A stretch of 64,000 nucleotides of DNA from Achromobacter sp. MFA1 R4 (lineage in GTDB: Bacteria; Pseudomonadota; Gammaproteobacteria; Burkholderiales; Burkholderiaceae_B). Both the position numbers and the translations under genes were made by a program. How positions within the stretch are numbered: position 1 is the stretch's first letter; every line of letters starts with the position of its first letter. The notes below the pieces were generated by a model. The model saw only the letters and a program-made list of their open reading frames with translations. It searched no databases and was not told the origin of the DNA. The stretch spans positions 1,612,001 through 1,676,000 of the forward strand of contig NZ_LT707065.1 in assembly GCF_900156745.1 (NCBI RefSeq), read 5' to 3'. Below are positions 49,638-58,849 of this stretch, one piece after another.

Positions 49638-50644
49638 CATGCGCGCTCCACGCCGGCCGGCGGCGCGGGCGGCGCGGCGGCGGGCTCGCGGTCGCGGCCG
49701 ACCATGCGCTTGAGGCCCAGCCATTGCTGCGACCAGAAGCCCTGGCCGTAGTCGCGCGCGCCCAGTTCGGCCTGCTGGTCGTGGATGCCGGTCGGGCCGT
49801 AGCCCACGCCAAAGCGCGCGGTGCGGAACAGCACGTCCCAGATCGGAAACAGCGCGGCGAAGTTGTAGCCGCCCACCGGCCCCGGCGACGAGGCGTCGTA
49901 GGCGATGGAATGGTGGTGCCGATGAAAACGCGGGCTGACCAGCAGGCGTTCGCCCAGCGCGCCGAAATGCATGCGCAGGTTGGCGTGCGAGAAGCTTTGC
50001 GCAAGCTGGGTGATGGCGACCACCATCACGAACTGCGCCGGCGGCACGCCCACGAGCTGCGACACGAATACGACCAGCACGTCGCGCAGCATGTCGTCCA
50101 GCAGATGGTTGCGGTCGTCGCTCCAGATGGTCATCTGGCGCTGGCTGTGATGCACCGCGTGCAGCGCCCAGAGCCAGCCGTAGCGGTGCTGCGCGCGATG
50201 GTAGAAGTAGTCGACCGCGTCGAACAGCAGCAGGTAGATGATGAGGCTGACCCAGGCCTTGTCGGTCACGCCGGGCCAGTACTGGTCCAGCTGGAACGGC
50301 GCGAAGCCCCACACGTGGAGCTGGCCGAAGATGCTGTCCCAGAACGGATCGATGGTGAAGAACAGCAGGAGCCGGAACGCGCCCAGGCGGTGGATCAGCG
50401 TGTACAGCACGTCGATGCCGATCTGGCGGCGGTCGGTCACCGGCTCGACGGGGCGCAGGCGCTGCAGGGGGCCGAAGACCAGCACCAGCACCGCGACCTG
50501 CAACAGCCCCACCAGCAGCCACATGGTGGCGTCGTAGCCGTCCTCGATGAAGTTGCTCATGCCCAGGTGGAACAGCGCGGGCTGAATCGCCGTCTCGAAG
50601 AGCCATTGCTGGCAGTCCCCGAAGAGTTGGCTAAGCGTATCCAT
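49637..50644 (-). CDS. Sterol desaturase / fatty acid hydroxylase superfamily membrane protein
   Basis: 335 residues from ATG 50644. Membrane segments near 30-60 and 75-110 surround the histidine boxes of the diiron superfamily: HRAQHRYGWLWALHAVHHSQ and RFHRHHHSIAYD. Such enzymes hydroxylate or desaturate lipids. It starts two bases after the deacetylase stop, so it belongs to the operon beta-propeller / deacetylase / desaturase, which suggests an envelope lipid or glycan modification. Substrate unknown. Confidence 0.85.
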   Translation of the reverse strand: MDTLSQLFGDCQQWLFETAIQPALFHLGMSNFIEDGYDATMWLLVGLLQVAVLVLVFGPLQRLRPVEPVTDRRQIGIDVLYTLIHRLGAFRLLLFFTIDPFWDSIFGQLHVWGFAPFQLDQYWPGVTDKAWVSLIIYLLLFDAVDYFYHRAQHRYGWLWALHAVHHSQRQMTIWSDDRNHLLDDMLRDVLVVFVSQLVGVPPAQFVMVVAITQLAQSFSHANLRMHFGALGERLLVSPRFHRHHHSIAYDASSPGPVGGYNFAALFPIWDVLFRTARFGVGYGPTGIHDQQAELGARDYGQGFWSQQWLGLKRMVGRDREPAAAPPAPPAGVERA

Positions 50645-50646
50645 GT

Positions 50647-51489
50647 TCAGTGATGCGTGGCGATCCAGTCGCGATAGGCCGGATGGGTGTTCAAGGTAGC
50701 GAAACAATAGCCCTTGCGCTGCAAACCTTCAATCAGCGGTTCCAGCACGGCGGGCGCCCAGGGATCCTGGCGCGACCAGATGCCCAGGTGGGCCAGCAGG
50801 ATGTCGCCGGGCTTGATGGTGCGCAGCGCCTGGTCCAGCAGTTTGGCGTTGGGGTATTTGTCGCTGGGCAGCTCGTCGCCCAGGAACCCGGCCGGGGACC
50901 AGCCCACGTGCTCGAAGCCGCAGGCCTTGGCCGCCTTGAGCAGCGCGGGCGAGGTCTTGCCGCCCGGGGCGCGGTACAGCGGCAGCATGTCCTTGCCCGT
51001 CATCTGGTGGAACCGGGCCACCGGACGCTTGATCTCGGCGCAGTACTGCTCGGCCGTCCATTCGGCGCGCTTGCCGGCGTCCGGGCCGGCGCTGGGCTTG
51101 ACGCGGAACTTGCCGCCCGGCAGGTCGCCCTGCCAGTAGACGTGGTCGTAGGTGTGCGAGGCAAAGGCGTGGCCTTCGGCGGCACGCGCCTTCCACCAGG
51201 GCGCCCACACGTCGTCCAGGCTGGCGCCGTCGGTCAGCGTGCGTTCGTTGGCCAGGAAGAAGGTGACCTTGACCTGATGGCGCTTCAGCACGTCGGCGAT
51301 CAGCGGCGCCACGCCCATGTGGCCGGTGTCGAAAGTCAGGTACACCGGCTTGTCGCAGGTGGCGGGCGGCGGGGCCGCGCCAACGGCCGAGGCCGACAGC
51401 GCAAGGCACAGGACCGCGCCGGCCCGGGCGCGCCAGGGCGCGGGCCGGCGCGTGCGCGCGGCGTGGGGACGGCTACCGGGTCGGCGCAT
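50647..51489 (-). CDS. Polysaccharide deacetylase (NodB, CE4) family protein
   Basis: 280 residues with an N-terminal signal or anchor segment (AGAVLCLALSASAVGAA). NodB homology motifs: motif 1 reads TFDTGH in place of TFDDG, so the second, metal-binding aspartate is a threonine; motif 2 SHTYDH keeps both histidines; motif 3 YRAPGG and the late ILLAHLG are present. The altered motif may change metal use or activity. The start overlaps the end of the beta-propeller gene by 17 bases and the stop lies two bases before the sterol desaturase. Confidence 0.85.
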   Translation of the reverse strand: MRRPGSRPHAARTRRPAPWRARAGAVLCLALSASAVGAAPPPATCDKPVYLTFDTGHMGVAPLIADVLKRHQVKVTFFLANERTLTDGASLDDVWAPWWKARAAEGHAFASHTYDHVYWQGDLPGGKFRVKPSAGPDAGKRAEWTAEQYCAEIKRPVARFHQMTGKDMLPLYRAPGGKTSPALLKAAKACGFEHVGWSPAGFLGDELPSDKYPNAKLLDQALRTIKPGDILLAHLGIWSRQDPWAPAVLEPLIEGLQRKGYCFATLNTHPAYRDWIATHH

Positions 51490-52453
51490 GATTCAGCGTC
51501 CAGACGCCATGGGGCGACTTGCCCACCGGCACCTGATTGACGACCTTTTTCTGTTCCAGGTCCACCACGGTGAGTTTGCGCGCCCAGCGCGAGGTCACCA
51601 GCAGCGTCTTGCCGTCGGCCAGCACGTCCATGCAGTCCGGGCCGCCGGGCACCGGGAAGGTATCCACGACAGTGAGCGTCTGCAGGTCGATGCGGCTGAT
51701 GGAATTGGCGGTGCGGTTGCTGACGAACAGGTGGCGGTGGTCGCCCTGCGCGCGGAAAGCGTGCGCGCCCGCCGCGGTCTGGATGCGCTTGACCAGCTTG
51801 GCCGGGCCGTTGCTGACGTCGTAGGCTTCGACGTAGGAGTCGCCGGTCAGCGCCACCAGCAGCGTCTTCTGGTCGGGCGTCAGGAACACGTCGGCGGGCG
51901 TTTTGCCCACCGGCACCGTCCACTTGGGCGTCTGCGTGGCCAGGTCGATGGCGATGAGCTGGTCGCTGTCCTGCAGCGTGACGTAGGCCGTCGTGCTGTG
52001 CTTGTCGATCATGATGTGGCTGGGCGTCTTGCCCGCCTGGATGCGCTTGACCAGCGTGAGGTCAAAGCCTTTTTCCAGGGGCTTCCAGGCATAGATGTCG
52101 ATGTGGTCCAGGCGGTTGGCCGCCGTGACGAACCACTTCATGTCCGGCGAAAACTGCAACTGGTAGGGATCGACGATACCCGTCAGCGTGCGCTGCACGT
52201 CGCCCGTCTTGGGATCCATCAGGGTGATGGTGTCGCCGGTGGCGTTGGCCACCATGAGCGACTTTTCGTCGGGCGTCAGGTACAGGTGGTGCGGCTCCTT
52301 GCCGGTGGGCACCCGTCGCAGCTCCTTGTAGGTGGCCGGGTCGATGATGCTGACGTTGGCGTCCAGGGAATTGAGGACAAAGATCGGGGCGGAAGCCGCC
52401 GCGGCGCTAAGCGCCATCCCCACGCCGACAACGGCGCAGCGGACGAAATGCAT
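51473..52453 (-). CDS. Secreted YncE-like beta-propeller protein
   Basis: 326 residues from ATG 52453 with a signal peptide (MHFVRCAVVGVGMALSAAAA). Repeats of about 40-45 residues of YVTN type, such as SLMVANATGDTITLMDP, TAYVTLQDSDQLIAIDL and HLFVSNRTANSISRIDL, predict a seven-bladed propeller in the periplasm. Such proteins bind ligands or DNA, or act as scaffolds; no catalytic residues are evident. First of the three overlapping envelope genes. Confidence 0.85.
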   Translation of the reverse strand: MHFVRCAVVGVGMALSAAAASAPIFVLNSLDANVSIIDPATYKELRRVPTGKEPHHLYLTPDEKSLMVANATGDTITLMDPKTGDVQRTLTGIVDPYQLQFSPDMKWFVTAANRLDHIDIYAWKPLEKGFDLTLVKRIQAGKTPSHIMIDKHSTTAYVTLQDSDQLIAIDLATQTPKWTVPVGKTPADVFLTPDQKTLLVALTGDSYVEAYDVSNGPAKLVKRIQTAAGAHAFRAQGDHRHLFVSNRTANSISRIDLQTLTVVDTFPVPGGPDCMDVLADGKTLLVTSRWARKLTVVDLEQKKVVNQVPVGKSPHGVWTLNHAPTR

Positions 52454-52637
52454 GGGGTTCAATTTGAGGATCCGGCAAGGAGAAAACGGGCGGTCGCCCG
52501 ATGCTCGCCATTTTAGGCACAGCCGCCTGACAAAAGGGCCACGCGCGGGGCGCGCCGGCGGCTTTGGCGACAAACGCATACGCCTGTTGCGACCCAGCAA
52601 CAGGCGCGCGGAAAACGCGCCATACGGCCCCGAAAAC

Positions 52638-53486
52638 CTACTTCGCGGACATGGGCTGGCCGCTGGCGTCGACCCAGTTTCCGTCGCGCAGGTCGCCCTC
52701 TCGCAAGGCCGCGGCGCGCGTCGCGGAAGACGGCCCCAGATCGCGTTCCAGCACGCCGCCTTCGGGGCCGACCACGAAGGTGCCGATCCCTGTCTGGCCG
52801 TAGCGCGCGGGCCAGGCGACAATCCGGTACGCGTTGCCTGCCGCGTCCGGGATGACCTTGTAGCGATAACCGAAATAGGCATCGTCCGCCGGCACGTCCG
52901 GCCCCATCGCCAGGGCATCCGGACCGAAAGCCTGCGGCGGCGCGTCGGGCAGCTCGGGCCAGTACAGGCCATCGCGTTCGCCGGGCCGGCTGACCAGCCG
53001 CATCGCGTAGCGTCCCTGCCCGACGCCCTGCCGATAGCGGGTCTGCGCGGCCTGAAGTTCCTGCAGGGTTTCGATGGTGGTCAATTCGTTGCGGTCGATG
53101 GCGCGACGCCGGATCTCCGCCTTGCCCGTCACCGGATCGAAACGCCATCCCTGGCCGGCGCGCACCAGCGGCACCGGCAGCGTCCATCCGGTATCGCCCA
53201 CCGCCACCCAGGAGCGCCCGTCGTCGGCGACGATCTCGTGCTTGCGCACCCACGCCGCCAGATAGCGGTAGATGTCTTCCTGGTCGACGCCCCCCGGCAC
53301 GAGCTGCCGGTGGTTCGGCCCCAGCACCTTTCTCAGGGCATCGACGTCATTCAAGGCCAGCGCGTCGGTGAACGCCTGCGCCGCGGCCTGGGCGCTGGGA
53401 TAGACGGCCTGCGACCAGGCCGGGGCCGCGACACCGAGCGCCAGCGCCGACGCGGCGCACAGCACGCGCAAACGAGCAATCGTCAT
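52638..53486 (-). CDS. DUF2950 family exported protein
   Basis: 282 residues from ATG 53486 (GGAG five bases upstream); an ATG at 53504, six codons earlier, is also possible. Signal peptide MTIARLRVLCAASALALGVA, then the DUF2950 pattern: YPSAQAAAQAFTDAL, GWRFDPVTGKAEIRRRAIDRNELTTIETL, DAYFGYRYKVI, and GTFVVGPEGGVLERDLG. It is paired with DUF3300 directly upstream, a combination common in proteobacteria. Function unknown; likely envelope. Confidence 0.88.
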   Translation of the reverse strand: MTIARLRVLCAASALALGVAAPAWSQAVYPSAQAAAQAFTDALALNDVDALRKVLGPNHRQLVPGGVDQEDIYRYLAAWVRKHEIVADDGRSWVAVGDTGWTLPVPLVRAGQGWRFDPVTGKAEIRRRAIDRNELTTIETLQELQAAQTRYRQGVGQGRYAMRLVSRPGERDGLYWPELPDAPPQAFGPDALAMGPDVPADDAYFGYRYKVIPDAAGNAYRIVAWPARYGQTGIGTFVVGPEGGVLERDLGPSSATRAAALREGDLRDGNWVDASGQPMSAK

Positions 53487-53509
53487 GGGAACTCCGCTGT
53501 TCATGGTGC

Positions 53510-54958
53510 TTATCTCCGGCCGCCGCCACCCCGGCCGCCGCCACCGCCGCCGCGGCTCGGCGCACCGCCTCCGCGATGCGGCGCGCTGGCGCCGGTGCTG
53601 CGGTGGGGGGCTGCGCCCCGGCTCACGTCACTGCGCTGGTTCTGCTGCCGCATGCGGTTGCCGTCGCCCGCGCCGCTCAGGGCGTTGCTGGTGTTGGTGG
53701 CGCGCGCCCGGTCGCGCGCGGCGGCCTCGTCGGCGCGCTGGCGCTGCGCCGCGGCCTGGCGGTCGTGTGTCGATACGCTGGAGGCGCGGTCCGGCTGGCG
53801 GTCCTGCGTCGAAACGCCGGAAGACCGGTTCTGCTGCCGGTCCTGCGTGGACACGCTAGCGCCGCGGTCACGGGCGCCCTGGCCGCCCTGCGGGCCTTGG
53901 CCTTGCGCGCGCCCCGCCGCCCCGTCGCCCCGGCTGCCCTGCTGCCCGCGGGCGCCTGCGTTGCCGGAGTGCCCGGCGATCGGCTGCCCGGTGCGCCCTT
54001 CGAAAGACTGCGCGGCGCGCTCGCGCGCCGCATCGCGCGAACCCGCCGCGGCGGCGCCTTGCCCCGCCTGCGCGCGGTTCTGCAAGCCGGCCTGCCGCTG
54101 GCTGTCGAACCGCTGGCGGCTGGCCTGGTCGGCATACGGCGCATTGCCGCGATTGGCGGCGTTGTGCTGCCACGTGGACCGGTTGTTGTTGACGTTGGTG
54201 CGGTCCAGGCGATTGTTGACGTTGATGTTGTTGTAGCGGTCCACGTCGATGTCGATGTCGCCGCGTCCCCAATCGGCGTCGCCCCACATCGAATTGATCG
54301 CCGCGACCCCCAACCCGAACCCGATGCCGGCGACCAGCGACGTCGCGAACATCGACCCCGGCGGCGGCGGATAGTAATAAGGGGGATACGAGGGATACGC
54401 CCAGGTGCCGTAGACCACCGTGGGGTTGTAGCTGGGCACGTAGACCACCTGCGGATCGGCCGGCTCGATCACCACGACGGTCTTCTCGTTCTGGGTGGTG
54501 GTCTTGACGGTCTGCTCGGGCGTGGATTTCAGGTTGCCAGCCTTCTGGGCCTGCGTACGCAGCCGCTGGACGGAATCCATGACGGCGTCCGGCTGCGCGA
54601 GAAAGGCATCGCCGACGGACTTCACCCAGGCCGGTTCGCGTCCCATCATGTCCATGACCGACGGGAAGGCAACGAGCGACTTGACGCTGGGATCCCAGGT
54701 TTCGGACTCGACCGCCCTGACGGCGTCGTCGCCGGACTGCGAGCTGTGCGCGGCCGACCATTTGGCGGCCGCCGCGATGTCGTCCGGATAGGTGGACCCC
54801 ATGAGGATCTGCGACAGCAGCGCATCCGGGTACAGCGCCACGGGCGCCATCAGCTGGTCCAGCTGCGCATTGCTCAGCTTGGTCTGCGCCAAGGCGGGAA
54901 AACAGACGGACAGCCCCAGGCAGATCAGGCCGATGAACCACGTTTGCACTCGCCGCAT
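53510..54958 (-). CDS. DUF3300 family exported protein with repetitive tail
   Basis: 482 residues from ATG 54958, decided by GGAG seven bases upstream. A signal peptide ends at ALAQ. The DUF3300 domain (about 25-250) shows LMAPVALYPDALLSQILMGSTYP and VVYVPSYNPTVVYG. The last 220 residues are low-complexity, rich in Gly, Arg, Gln and Ala, with repeats of VSTQDRQ or VSTHDRQ separated by about 12-14 residues, and end in a Gly-Arg run. It overlaps no gene and is followed by DUF2950 after 23 bases. Probably periplasmic or surface. Confidence 0.85.
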   Translation of the reverse strand: MRRVQTWFIGLICLGLSVCFPALAQTKLSNAQLDQLMAPVALYPDALLSQILMGSTYPDDIAAAAKWSAAHSSQSGDDAVRAVESETWDPSVKSLVAFPSVMDMMGREPAWVKSVGDAFLAQPDAVMDSVQRLRTQAQKAGNLKSTPEQTVKTTTQNEKTVVVIEPADPQVVYVPSYNPTVVYGTWAYPSYPPYYYPPPPGSMFATSLVAGIGFGLGVAAINSMWGDADWGRGDIDIDVDRYNNINVNNRLDRTNVNNNRSTWQHNAANRGNAPYADQASRQRFDSQRQAGLQNRAQAGQGAAAAGSRDAARERAAQSFEGRTGQPIAGHSGNAGARGQQGSRGDGAAGRAQGQGPQGGQGARDRGASVSTQDRQQNRSSGVSTQDRQPDRASSVSTHDRQAAAQRQRADEAAARDRARATNTSNALSGAGDGNRMRQQNQRSDVSRGAAPHRSTGASAPHRGGGAPSRGGGGGGRGGGGRR

Positions 54959-55200
54959 TTCCGTTCTCCGCAAGCAAAGCATCAGCCACAAGCCAGGAGG
55001 GAACCGCCGGATCTCGCGAAATCAATATATGCCTAACCCCGCCGGTTTGGAAGGGCTGGCGCAGTGCGCCTTGCCTGCGCCTTTCGGACTACGCCCTCGC
55101 AGCGGACGGGACCGCCGCAGGCAGACTGGATTGCGCCCACAGCCGGGCCTATACTGGATTCGCCGTTGCTGGACAGTCCTTTTCCTAAAGGAGAGGCAAC

Positions 55201-55638
55201 ATGTACAGGCACTTGCTCATCGCCGTGGACGGTTCGCTGCTGTCGGAATCGGCATTCAAGCGCGCGCTCGTTTTCGCCAAGGAAATGGGCGCCACCCTCA
55301 CCCTGCTGCGGGCCATCCCGGAAGACCATCTGCTGGTGTATCAAGCCGAGATGCTGGGCTCCACCGAAGGGCATTACACCGACCAGGCCCGCAAGAACGC
55401 GCAGGCGTATCTGGAAGGGCTGGAGGCCGAGGCGCGGCACGCGCTCGTGCCCTGCGAGGCCATCGTCACGGTCAACGACCACCCGCACGAGGCCATTGTC
55501 GATACGGCGCAAAAGCTGGGATGCGACCTGATCGTGATGGGCTCGCACGGACGCCACGGCATGACCGGATTCCTGTTGGGCAGCGAAACACAGCGCGTGC
55601 TGGCCCGCACGCGGTTGCCGGTGCTGGTATACCGCTAG
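55201..55638 (+). CDS. Universal stress protein (UspA family)
   Basis: 145 residues. Rossmann-like Usp fold starting HLLIAVDGSLLSESAF, with the ATP-binding motif GSHGRHGMTGFLLGSETQ (G-2x-G-9x-G-S) at about 112-129, so it belongs to the nucleotide-binding branch. Cytoplasmic; role in starvation or redox stress is general family knowledge. It stands alone, with AAAGGAGAG just upstream of ATG. The 240-base gap before it shows no other gene. Confidence 0.92.
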   Translation: MYRHLLIAVDGSLLSESAFKRALVFAKEMGATLTLLRAIPEDHLLVYQAEMLGSTEGHYTDQARKNAQAYLEGLEAEARHALVPCEAIVTVNDHPHEAIVDTAQKLGCDLIVMGSHGRHGMTGFLLGSETQRVLARTRLPVLVYR

Positions 55639-55695
55639 GGACGCGGGGCGCGCTGCAAGCGCCAGGTCCGCGATGTCCGTGGCAGGCGGGCCGGC

Positions 55696-56703
55696 TCAGG
55701 CCGCCGCCAGTTCGTGCTGGAAGGTGAAGCTGTCCGCATACATGTGGTCCAGGCTGGCGCCGCGCTCGGCCAGCAGTTGCTTGGCCTGCCGGATCATGTC
55801 GGGCGCGCCGCACAGGTAGAAGGCATGCTCGGACAGGTCCTGGTGATCTTCCAGAACGGCGTGCTGCACGTAGCCGCGCCGTCCCGTCCACTCCTGGCCC
55901 GCGCGCGACAGCACCGGCACGAAATTGAATTCATACAGGCGGTCGGCCCAGCGCGCGATCTCGTCGCGCAGGTACAGATCGGCTTCGGTGCGCATGCCCC
56001 AATACAGGGTGACGGGCGGGCAGTCCTCGTTGTCCAGCAGGGATTCGAGGATGGCCTTGATCGGCGCGATGCCGGTGCCGGTGGCCATCATGATGAGCGG
56101 GCGCCAATCTTCCTCGTGATAGCTGAAAACGCCCAGCGGCGCTTCGATTTCCACCGGCGCGCCCGTGCCCGCCTGTCCCAGCCACTGGTCCGTGCAGCGC
56201 CCGCCCGGAATGCGCCGGATGTGGAAGTCGATCAGGTTGCCGGCGGGCGCCGAGGCCATGGAGAAGCTGCGCGTCGCGCCGTCCGGGAGCACGACGTTCA
56301 TGTACTGGCCCGGCACGTAGTCCAGGCCTTCGCCGGGCAGGGCCAGCGTCAGATGGATGACGTCGTCGCAATAGGGCTGGATGCGATGGATCGTCGCGGG
56401 GATGCGGCGCGGCTCGGGGAACGCCTGCCGGCTGCTGGCGACGCTGATGCACAGATCGCCCGTCGGGCGAGCCTGGCACGCCAGCGCGTAGCCCTGTTCG
56501 GCCTCTTCGGGGGTGAGCGCCATGGGGAACTCGTCGTAGCGCACGGCGCCGGACGCGAGCTTGATGCGGCAGGTGCCGCAGCCGCCGAAGGTGCATTCGT
56601 GCGGCAGCTTCACCGCCGACCGCTGCGCGCCTTCCAGCACGGATTCGCCCGCTTCGACCTCGAAGGCCTCTTCGGTTTCCAGGATGTGCACGCGGTATGC
56701 CAT
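55696..56703 (-). CDS. [2Fe-2S] flavoprotein NAD(P)H reductase (oxygenase-reductase type)
   Basis: 335 residues. An N-terminal plant-type ferredoxin domain with Cys37, 42, 45 (CTFGGCGTC) and Cys76 is fused to an FAD domain (RSFSMASAP at about 150) and an NAD(P)-binding domain (ATGTGIAPIKAIL near 205). This order is that of phenol hydroxylase and benzoate dioxygenase reductases and of AscD. It passes electrons from NAD(P)H to an oxygenase or ferredoxin. Last gene of a minus-strand operon with a GlcG-like gene and an aldehyde dehydrogenase; a partner oxygenase is not in the operon, but a diiron oxidase and two ferredoxins are encoded 6 kb away. Confidence 0.9.
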   Translation of the reverse strand: MAYRVHILETEEAFEVEAGESVLEGAQRSAVKLPHECTFGGCGTCRIKLASGAVRYDEFPMALTPEEAEQGYALACQARPTGDLCISVASSRQAFPEPRRIPATIHRIQPYCDDVIHLTLALPGEGLDYVPGQYMNVVLPDGATRSFSMASAPAGNLIDFHIRRIPGGRCTDQWLGQAGTGAPVEIEAPLGVFSYHEEDWRPLIMMATGTGIAPIKAILESLLDNEDCPPVTLYWGMRTEADLYLRDEIARWADRLYEFNFVPVLSRAGQEWTGRRGYVQHAVLEDHQDLSEHAFYLCGAPDMIRQAKQLLAERGASLDHMYADSFTFQHELAAA

Positions 56704-56714
56704 GGCGCCCTCGC

Positions 56715-57194
56715 TTATTTCTTGATGTCCGCTTCGACCAGCACCTTCATGCCGCGCGGTTCCAGCAATTCGGCCAGCGCGGCCAGCGCCGCCAGGCCGG
56801 CTTTGGTGTCCTGCTCGCCGTTGCCGCCGCTCAGGCCCACGCCGCCGATCACCTCGCCGTTCACGACGATGGGAAAGCCGCCCACGAACACGGCGAACTT
56901 GCCGTCAAAGCTCCACTGGATGCCGAAGGCTTCGTTGCCGGGCAGCGCCGGGCCGTTGGGCGGGGTGTTGAACAGGTGCGTCGAACGCTTGTGCCCCGCC
57001 GCGGTGAAGGCCTTGTTCCAGGCGATCTGCGGGCCCGTGATGCGCGCGCCGTCCATGCGTTCGAGTGCGATCGGATAGCCGCCGTCGTCCACGATGCAGA
57101 TCGATTCCAGCACGCCGATTTCCTGCGACTTGGCGATGGCGGCGCGCACCATGACGCGCGCTTCTTCGAGTTCCAGGCGATAGATCTGTTTCAT
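56715..57194 (-). CDS. GlcG/HbpS family haem-binding-like protein
   Basis: 159 residues. Single domain of the GlcG/HbpS (DUF336) family: ICIVDDGGYPIALERMDGA, the helix GPQIAWNKAFTAAGHKRST, and FVGGFPIVVNGEVIGGVGLSGG. The family includes haem binders and proteins linked to glycolate or diol use, but most members are of unknown function. It lacks a signal peptide. Spacing of 28 and 11 bases to its neighbours shows it is part of the dehydrogenase-reductase operon. Confidence 0.9.
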   Translation of the reverse strand: MKQIYRLELEEARVMVRAAIAKSQEIGVLESICIVDDGGYPIALERMDGARITGPQIAWNKAFTAAGHKRSTHLFNTPPNGPALPGNEAFGIQWSFDGKFAVFVGGFPIVVNGEVIGGVGLSGGNGEQDTKAGLAALAALAELLEPRGMKVLVEADIKK

Positions 57195-57222
57195 TGCAAA
57201 GCCTCTGGTGGTGGGTTGGCCG

Positions 57223-58683
57223 TCAGCCGGCGCGGTAGACGGTCTTGATCTGCGTATAGAACTCCAGGCCCACGCGGCCCGATTCGCGGAACGTGGACGT
57301 GCTGGAGTGTTTCAGGCCGCCGAACGGCGCATTGATGAGGTTGCCGGTGGTGGTGCGGTTGATCTTGACGGTGCCGGCCTGGATGTCCCGGGCGAAGCGG
57401 TGCGCATACCGCGCGTCGGTGGTGGCGATGGCGGCCGACAGCCCGTATTCCGTGTCATTGGCCTGCGCGATGGCGTCTTCATAGCCGTCGACCTCGATCA
57501 AGGCGATGACCGGGCCGAAGATTTCTTCGCGCGCGATCCGCATTTTCTGGGTCACGCCGGCAAACAGCGCTGGCGTGACGTAATAGCCGCGGTCAAAGCC
57601 CGGCCCCGTCAGGCGGTCTCCCCCGTGCAGGTGCGTGGCCTCCTGCTTGCCCAGTTCGATGTAGCCCAGCACATTGTCGAGCTGCCGGGCAGTCGCCAGG
57701 GGACCCAGGTCGAAGTTGCCGTCCAGGCCGTTGCCGATGGTCAGCGTGCGGATTCTGGCCAGCAGCTTGTCCGTGTAGGCCTGGCTGACCTTGCGGTCGA
57801 CCAGCACGCGGCTGGTGCCGGTGCAGGCCTGGCCGCTGAGCGAAAAGCCACCCTTGACCGCCAGGTCCACCGCGCGGTCCAGGTCGGCGTCGGCCAGCAC
57901 GATCAGCGGATTCTTGCCGCCCAGTTCCATCTGGGTGCGGGTGGTCAGGCCCGCCGTCCGGTGGATCTGCTCGCCGGCCGCGGTGGAGCCGGTGAACGAA
58001 ATGGCGCGCACCTGGCTGGCGGCGGTGATGGCCTGGCCCACGGCGCCGGCGGGGCCGGTCACGAAGTTCAGCACGCCCGGGGGCAGGCCGGCCTGCACGA
58101 AGGCTTCCGTCAGACGGTAGCCCGACAGCGGCGCGTCCGACGACGGCTTGAACACCACCGTGTTGCCCGTGATCAGTGCCGGCGCGATCTTGCGCGCGGG
58201 GATGGAGATGGGGAAGTTCCACGGGGAGATCACCGTCACCACGCCGAGCGGCTCGCGCTGGCTGTAGACGATCATGTCCGGGTCGTCGTTGGCGAAGGTT
58301 TCGCCCGTGAAGGACTGGCCCTCGACGGCGTAGAAGCGGATCGTCTGGGCGGACCGCAGGACTTCGTCCTTGGCGAGGTTCAGGCCTTTGCCCTCTTCGC
58401 GGGTCAGTTCGCGCGCGATGGCGTCGGCCTGGTCTTCCAGGTGCTGGGCCGCGCGGAACAGGATGGCGGCCCGCTTGGAGATCGGCATGTCGCGCCACGC
58501 GGCGAAGGCTGCGTCGGCCGCCCGGACCGCCTGCGCCGCGTCCTCGGCGTCCGACACCTGAAACAGTCCGACCACGTCGCGGGTGTCGGCCGGGTTGAGG
58601 TTCGGGGCGGTTTTTCCCGTGCCGCTGGGCATCCAGTTGCCGCCGATGTAGTTCATGAACACGTGCTGCGAGAGATCTTCCAC
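57223..58683 (-). CDS. NAD(P)+ aldehyde dehydrogenase, ketoglutarate-semialdehyde type
   Basis: 486 residues from GTG 58683, decided by AAGGAAG eight bases upstream. ALDH superfamily: ISPWNFPISIPARKIAPALITGN, catalytic Glu in TQMELGGKNPLIV and catalytic Cys in SLSGQACTGTSRV. The N-terminal FMNYIGGNWMPSGTGKT and overall pattern resemble 2,5-dioxovalerate (alpha-ketoglutarate semialdehyde) dehydrogenases; benzaldehyde-type substrates are an alternative. A GTATAC-centred site lies 67 bases upstream, shared with the neighbouring permease genes, suggesting control by the GntR protein at 61514. Confidence 0.88.
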   Translation of the reverse strand: MEDLSQHVFMNYIGGNWMPSGTGKTAPNLNPADTRDVVGLFQVSDAEDAAQAVRAADAAFAAWRDMPISKRAAILFRAAQHLEDQADAIARELTREEGKGLNLAKDEVLRSAQTIRFYAVEGQSFTGETFANDDPDMIVYSQREPLGVVTVISPWNFPISIPARKIAPALITGNTVVFKPSSDAPLSGYRLTEAFVQAGLPPGVLNFVTGPAGAVGQAITAASQVRAISFTGSTAAGEQIHRTAGLTTRTQMELGGKNPLIVLADADLDRAVDLAVKGGFSLSGQACTGTSRVLVDRKVSQAYTDKLLARIRTLTIGNGLDGNFDLGPLATARQLDNVLGYIELGKQEATHLHGGDRLTGPGFDRGYYVTPALFAGVTQKMRIAREEIFGPVIALIEVDGYEDAIAQANDTEYGLSAAIATTDARYAHRFARDIQAGTVKINRTTTGNLINAPFGGLKHSSTSTFRESGRVGLEFYTQIKTVYRAG

Positions 58684-58745
58684 GGGAGCGCTTCCTTGGT
58701 CGGGGCCGGCGTGGCCGGGGTGAGGCGTCTGAGCCAGGTTCAGAA

Positions 58746-58761
58746 CATTGTATACTTTAAT
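58746..58761. promoter_or_regulatory. GTATAC-centred site upstream of aldehyde dehydrogenase operon
   Basis: ATTGTATACTTTAAT region with GTATAC at 58750-58755. The same core stands before the permease gene (60426-60431) and the TauE gene (60584-60589), pointing to one regulator, probably the GntR protein nearby. Confidence 0.5.
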
Positions 58762-58849
58762 CACTTTGCGACGATCGGTGGAAACCCCACCCGCGCATCC
58801 AGCGAAAAGGCTCCCTGCCGGGAGCCTTACGCCTGGGAGGCCGGCGCCA

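Noticed and set aside
51336-51923. 195-codon minus-strand frame overlapping the deacetylase and propeller genes
   Set aside because: Arg/Gly/Pro-rich shadow frame; the two real genes already explain the region.
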